A DNA stretch of 11,280 nucleotides from assembly GCA_023396535.1 (NCBI GenBank), contig JAEWWD010000213.1, positions 1 to 11,280 of the forward strand. Reading direction: 5' to 3'. Positions 9,023 through 11,280 of the stretch are shown in pieces. Positions within the stretch are counted from its first letter, which is position 1; the number at the start of each line of letters is the position of its first letter. A program made the translations under genes and the position numbers. Origin of the DNA: Bacillota bacterium (GTDB lineage: Bacteria; Bacillota; Clostridia; Christensenellales; CAG-138). Under the pieces are notes generated by a model. That model saw only the letters and a list, made by a program, of their open reading frames with translations. It had not been told where the DNA came from and searched no databases.

Positions 9023-11084
9023 ACAAACATCCCTGGAAATGACCAGGAACATAGGCATTATGGCGCATATCGACGCCGGAAAGACTACAACGACCGAGCG
9101 TATCCTGTTTTATACGGGAAAGATACACAAGGTGGGTGAAGTCCACGAAGGCGCCGCGACTATGGATTTTATGGTGCAGGAGCAGGAGCGTGGCATTACC
9201 ATCGCTTCCGCAGCCACCACCGCATTTTGGCGCGAGCACCGTATCAACATCATTGATACGCCGGGTCACGTCGATTTTACCGTTGAGGTGGAGCGTTCGC
9301 TTCGCGTACTTGATGGCGCGGTGGCTGTATTCTGCGCGAAAGGCGGCGTAGAGCCGCAGAGCGAAACAGTCTGGCGTCAGGCCACGAAATACGGCGTACC
9401 GCGTTTGGCGTACGTGAACAAAATGGACATCACCGGCGCTGATTTCTTTAACGTCGTCCGCATGATGGAGGATAGATTGGGGTCAAAACCGGTGCCCATC
9501 CAACTGCCCATAGGCAGCGAGGCGGAATTCACCGGCATCATCGACCTGGTGAAAATGAAGGCCGAGGTTTATTACGACGATGCGGGCGTGGACGTGCGCG
9601 AGGAAGAAATCCCCGAACGCCTGCGCGCGCAGGCTGAGGAATACCGTGCGAAGCTGATGGAAGCCGTCGCGGAGGAGGACGAGGAGCTGATTGAGAAATA
9701 TCTCAGCGGCGAGGAGTTCACCGAAGAGGAAATCCGTACGTGTCTGCGTAAAGCGACCATCGCCAACAATATTGTGCCCGTTTGCTGCGGTACGTCTTAC
9801 CGCAATAAGGGCGTACAGCCGCTGCTCGACGCGATCGTCGACTATATGCCCTCTCCGCTGGATGTACCTCCCGCGCAGGGCCGCGAAATCGACGGGGACG
9901 TCGTTATTGAAACCGAGCCGTCAGACGGCGCGCCTTTTTCCGCGCTTGCATTCAAGATCGTGGCCGACCCGTACGTGGGCAAGTTGGCATTTTTCCGCGT
10001 ATACAGCGGCACGCTCAAGAGCGGCACCTATGTGTATAACGCCAGCAAGGGCAGGCGCGAGCGCGTGGGGCGCATACTGCTGATGCACGCGAGCGCGCGT
10101 ACAGAGGTGGATGAGGTATACGCCGGCGATATCGCCGCGGTCGGAGGTTTGAAAGAGACCTCGACGGGCGATACTCTTTGCGACGAACAGCATCCGCTGC
10201 TGCTCGAGTCCATGGAATTCCCCGACCCTGTCATCAAGGTCGCCATAGAGCCCAAGACAAAGGCCGGGCAGGATAAAATGACGCTCGCCCTGGTGAAGCT
10301 GGCCGAAGAGGACCCTACGTTCAAGACTTATACCGACCAGGAAACAGGGCAGACAATTATCGCGGGCATGGGCGAGCTGCATCTTGAGATCATAGTGGAT
10401 CGTCTCATACGCGAGTTCCGCGTGGAGGCCACCGTGGGCAAGCCCCAGGTTGCGTACCGTGAGACGATTACGAAGACTGTCAAGGCGGAAGGACGTTATG
10501 TCCGCCAGACGGGCGGCCATGGCCAATACGGTCACTGCGTGGTGGAATTCTCCCCGCGCGAGCCGGGCGAAGGTTACCTGTTCGAGGATAAAATCGTCGG
10601 CGGCGTGATTCCCCGCGAATATATCCCCGCCATCGACCAGGGTATTCAGGAAGCCTCGCGCAGCGGCGTTCTGGGCGGCTTCGAGGTGGTGGATTTCAAG
10701 GCTACGCTTATTGACGGCAGCTACCACGAGGTCGACTCTTCCGAGATGGCATTCAAAATCGCCGGTTCGCTCGCATTCAAGGAGGCGGCCGCCAAAGCCG
10801 GTTCCGTGCTGCTTGAGCCTGTTATGAAGGTCGAGGTCAATATGCCCGAGGAATACATGGGCGACGTTATCGGCAACATCAACGCGCGCCGCGGCCGTAT
10901 TGAAGGCATGGAAGCGCGTGCCGGCGGGCAGGCGGTGCACGCCATGTGCCCGCTGTCCGAAATGTTCGGCTATGCGACGGATCTTCGTTCCCGTACGCAG
11001 GGGCGCGGAACGTTTACCATGCAGTTTGACCATTATGAGGAAGTGCCCACCAGCGTGGCCAGCCGCGTGACGGGGCGCAATTAG
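9015..11084 (+). CDS. fusA: Elongation factor G
   Basis: Ribosomal translocase GTPase, 689 aa (B. subtilis about 692). ATG 9015 follows AAGGAGG (9002-9008) at 6 nt and gives the family N-terminus (MPRQTSLEMTRNIGIMAHID). G domain: P-loop AHIDAGKTT (17-25), switch I RGITI (59-63), DTPGH (81-85, with catalytic H85), NKMD (135-138). The G5 loop reads CGTSYRNKGVQ (G259-T260-S261) where CGSAFKN is usual. Domain II contains DPYVGKLAFFRVYSGTLKSG, and domain III contains GMGELHLEIIVDRL. Domain IV contains RQTGGHGQYGH and the tip loop GSYHEVDSSEMAF with H571. Domain V contains PEEYMGDVIGNINARRGRIE and ends with MFGYATDLRSRTQGRGTFTM. It looks like the canonical, fully functional EF-G rather than a paralogue: context and motifs agree. 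Confidence 0.98.
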   Translation: MPRQTSLEMTRNIGIMAHIDAGKTTTTERILFYTGKIHKVGEVHEGAATMDFMVQEQERGITIASAATTAFWREHRINIIDTPGHVDFTVEVERSLRVLDGAVAVFCAKGGVEPQSETVWRQATKYGVPRLAYVNKMDITGADFFNVVRMMEDRLGSKPVPIQLPIGSEAEFTGIIDLVKMKAEVYYDDAGVDVREEEIPERLRAQAEEYRAKLMEAVAEEDEELIEKYLSGEEFTEEEIRTCLRKATIANNIVPVCCGTSYRNKGVQPLLDAIVDYMPSPLDVPPAQGREIDGDVVIETEPSDGAPFSALAFKIVADPYVGKLAFFRVYSGTLKSGTYVYNASKGRRERVGRILLMHASARTEVDEVYAGDIAAVGGLKETSTGDTLCDEQHPLLLESMEFPDPVIKVAIEPKTKAGQDKMTLALVKLAEEDPTFKTYTDQETGQTIIAGMGELHLEIIVDRLIREFRVEATVGKPQVAYRETITKTVKAEGRYVRQTGGHGQYGHCVVEFSPREPGEGYLFEDKIVGGVIPREYIPAIDQGIQEASRSGVLGGFEVVDFKATLIDGSYHEVDSSEMAFKIAGSLAFKEAAAKAGSVLLEPVMKVEVNMPEEYMGDVIGNINARRGRIEGMEARAGGQAVHAMCPLSEMFGYATDLRSRTQGRGTFTMQFDHYEEVPTSVASRVTGRN

Positions 11085-11154
11085 GACAGATCCGGCAACC
11101 GACCGGAAATACTATAAAAATAACAACCAACATAGTGCAGGAGGACGAACAACA
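11085..11154 (+). promoter_or_regulatory. fusA-tuf gap with SD and weak promoter signal
   Basis: This 70-nt gap holds a small hairpin, TCCGG (11091-11095) with CCGGA (11103-11107), and an A/T-rich stretch with TATAAA (11113-11118). No -35 box sits at a suitable distance. AGGAGG (11139-11144) is the tuf ribosome binding site, 10 nt before ATG, slightly longer spacing than its neighbours. No terminator is seen, so tuf is probably read through from fusA. Confidence 0.45.
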
Positions 11155-11280
11155 ATGGCAAAGGCAAAATTCGAGCGCACGAAACCGCACGTAAACATCG
11201 GGACGATCGGCCACGTGGACCATGGCAAGACGACACTGACGGCGGCGATCACGATGGCGCTGTCGCAGGACGGCAACGCG
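11155..11280 (+). CDS. tuf: Elongation factor Tu (3'-truncated)
   Basis: The GTPase that delivers aminoacyl-tRNA to the ribosome. Only the first 42 codons are in the window. The start MAKAKFERTKPHVNIGTIGH is diagnostic, and the P-loop GHVDHGKTT (residues 19-27) is complete. Position right after fusA is the standard str operon order. Codon choice in this fragment leans to ACG for Thr and includes GGG for Gly, a little different from fusA, but the sample is too small to interpret. Confidence 0.97.
   Translation, partial: MAKAKFERTKPHVNIGTIGHVDHGKTTLTAAITMALSQDGNA

Noticed and set aside
11085..11154. Dedicated tuf promoter
   Set aside because: TATAAA is present, but no -35-like hexamer lies 16-18 nt upstream, so only a weak signal is reported.

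Overview
The window is a piece of the bacterial rpoBC/str (streptomycin) operon region, with every supported gene on the + strand. The order is rpoB (5' end missing), rpoC, an unrecognised cysteine-rich membrane protein gene, an L7Ae-family RNA-binding protein gene, rpsL, rpsG, fusA and the first 42 codons of tuf. An L7Ae/YbxF gene between rpoC and rpsL is the Bacillota (Firmicutes) arrangement. RpoB, RpoC and EF-G read like Bacillus/Clostridia proteins. The S12 protein is the short 124-residue form without the insertion seen in Bacillus, and the DNA is GC-rich with mostly G/C third codon positions. Together these suggest a high-GC member of the Clostridia. The exact order cannot be fixed from the sequence alone.

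Layout. Bases 1-6510 hold the beta and beta' subunits of RNA polymerase, 27 nt apart. Bases 6527-7267 hold a 246-residue protein I do not recognise: eight cysteines, all in the N-terminal half, then two membrane helices. Bases 7268-7604 contain no recognised gene but much signal: a possible 32-codon ORF behind a strong Shine-Dalgarno (SD) sequence, a near-consensus sigma-A promoter, and a structured leader of about 145 nt. The L7Ae gene (7605-7844) follows with an unusually weak ribosome binding site. The gap 7845-8015 holds a hairpin plus U-tract that looks like an attenuator ahead of rpsL. rpsL and rpsG (8016-8873) are tightly packed. The gap 8874-9014 carries a 12-bp hairpin resembling a terminator, a second dyad sitting inside a possible promoter, and a possible short ORF overlapping the fusA start. 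fusA runs 9015-11084, and after 70 nt tuf begins at 11155 and leaves the window.

How it fits together. The genes supply core RNA polymerase and core translation parts (two 30S proteins, EF-G, EF-Tu). The three longer gaps (7268-7604, 7845-8015, 8874-9014) each hold a hairpin or promoter signal. This suggests the operon is split into separately tuned sections: rpoBC plus the unknown gene, L7Ae, rpsL-rpsG, and fusA-tuf. The coding genes are conventional. The points worth a second look are the unknown membrane protein and the regulatory DNA between genes. I see no mobile element, CRISPR array, tRNA or rRNA.
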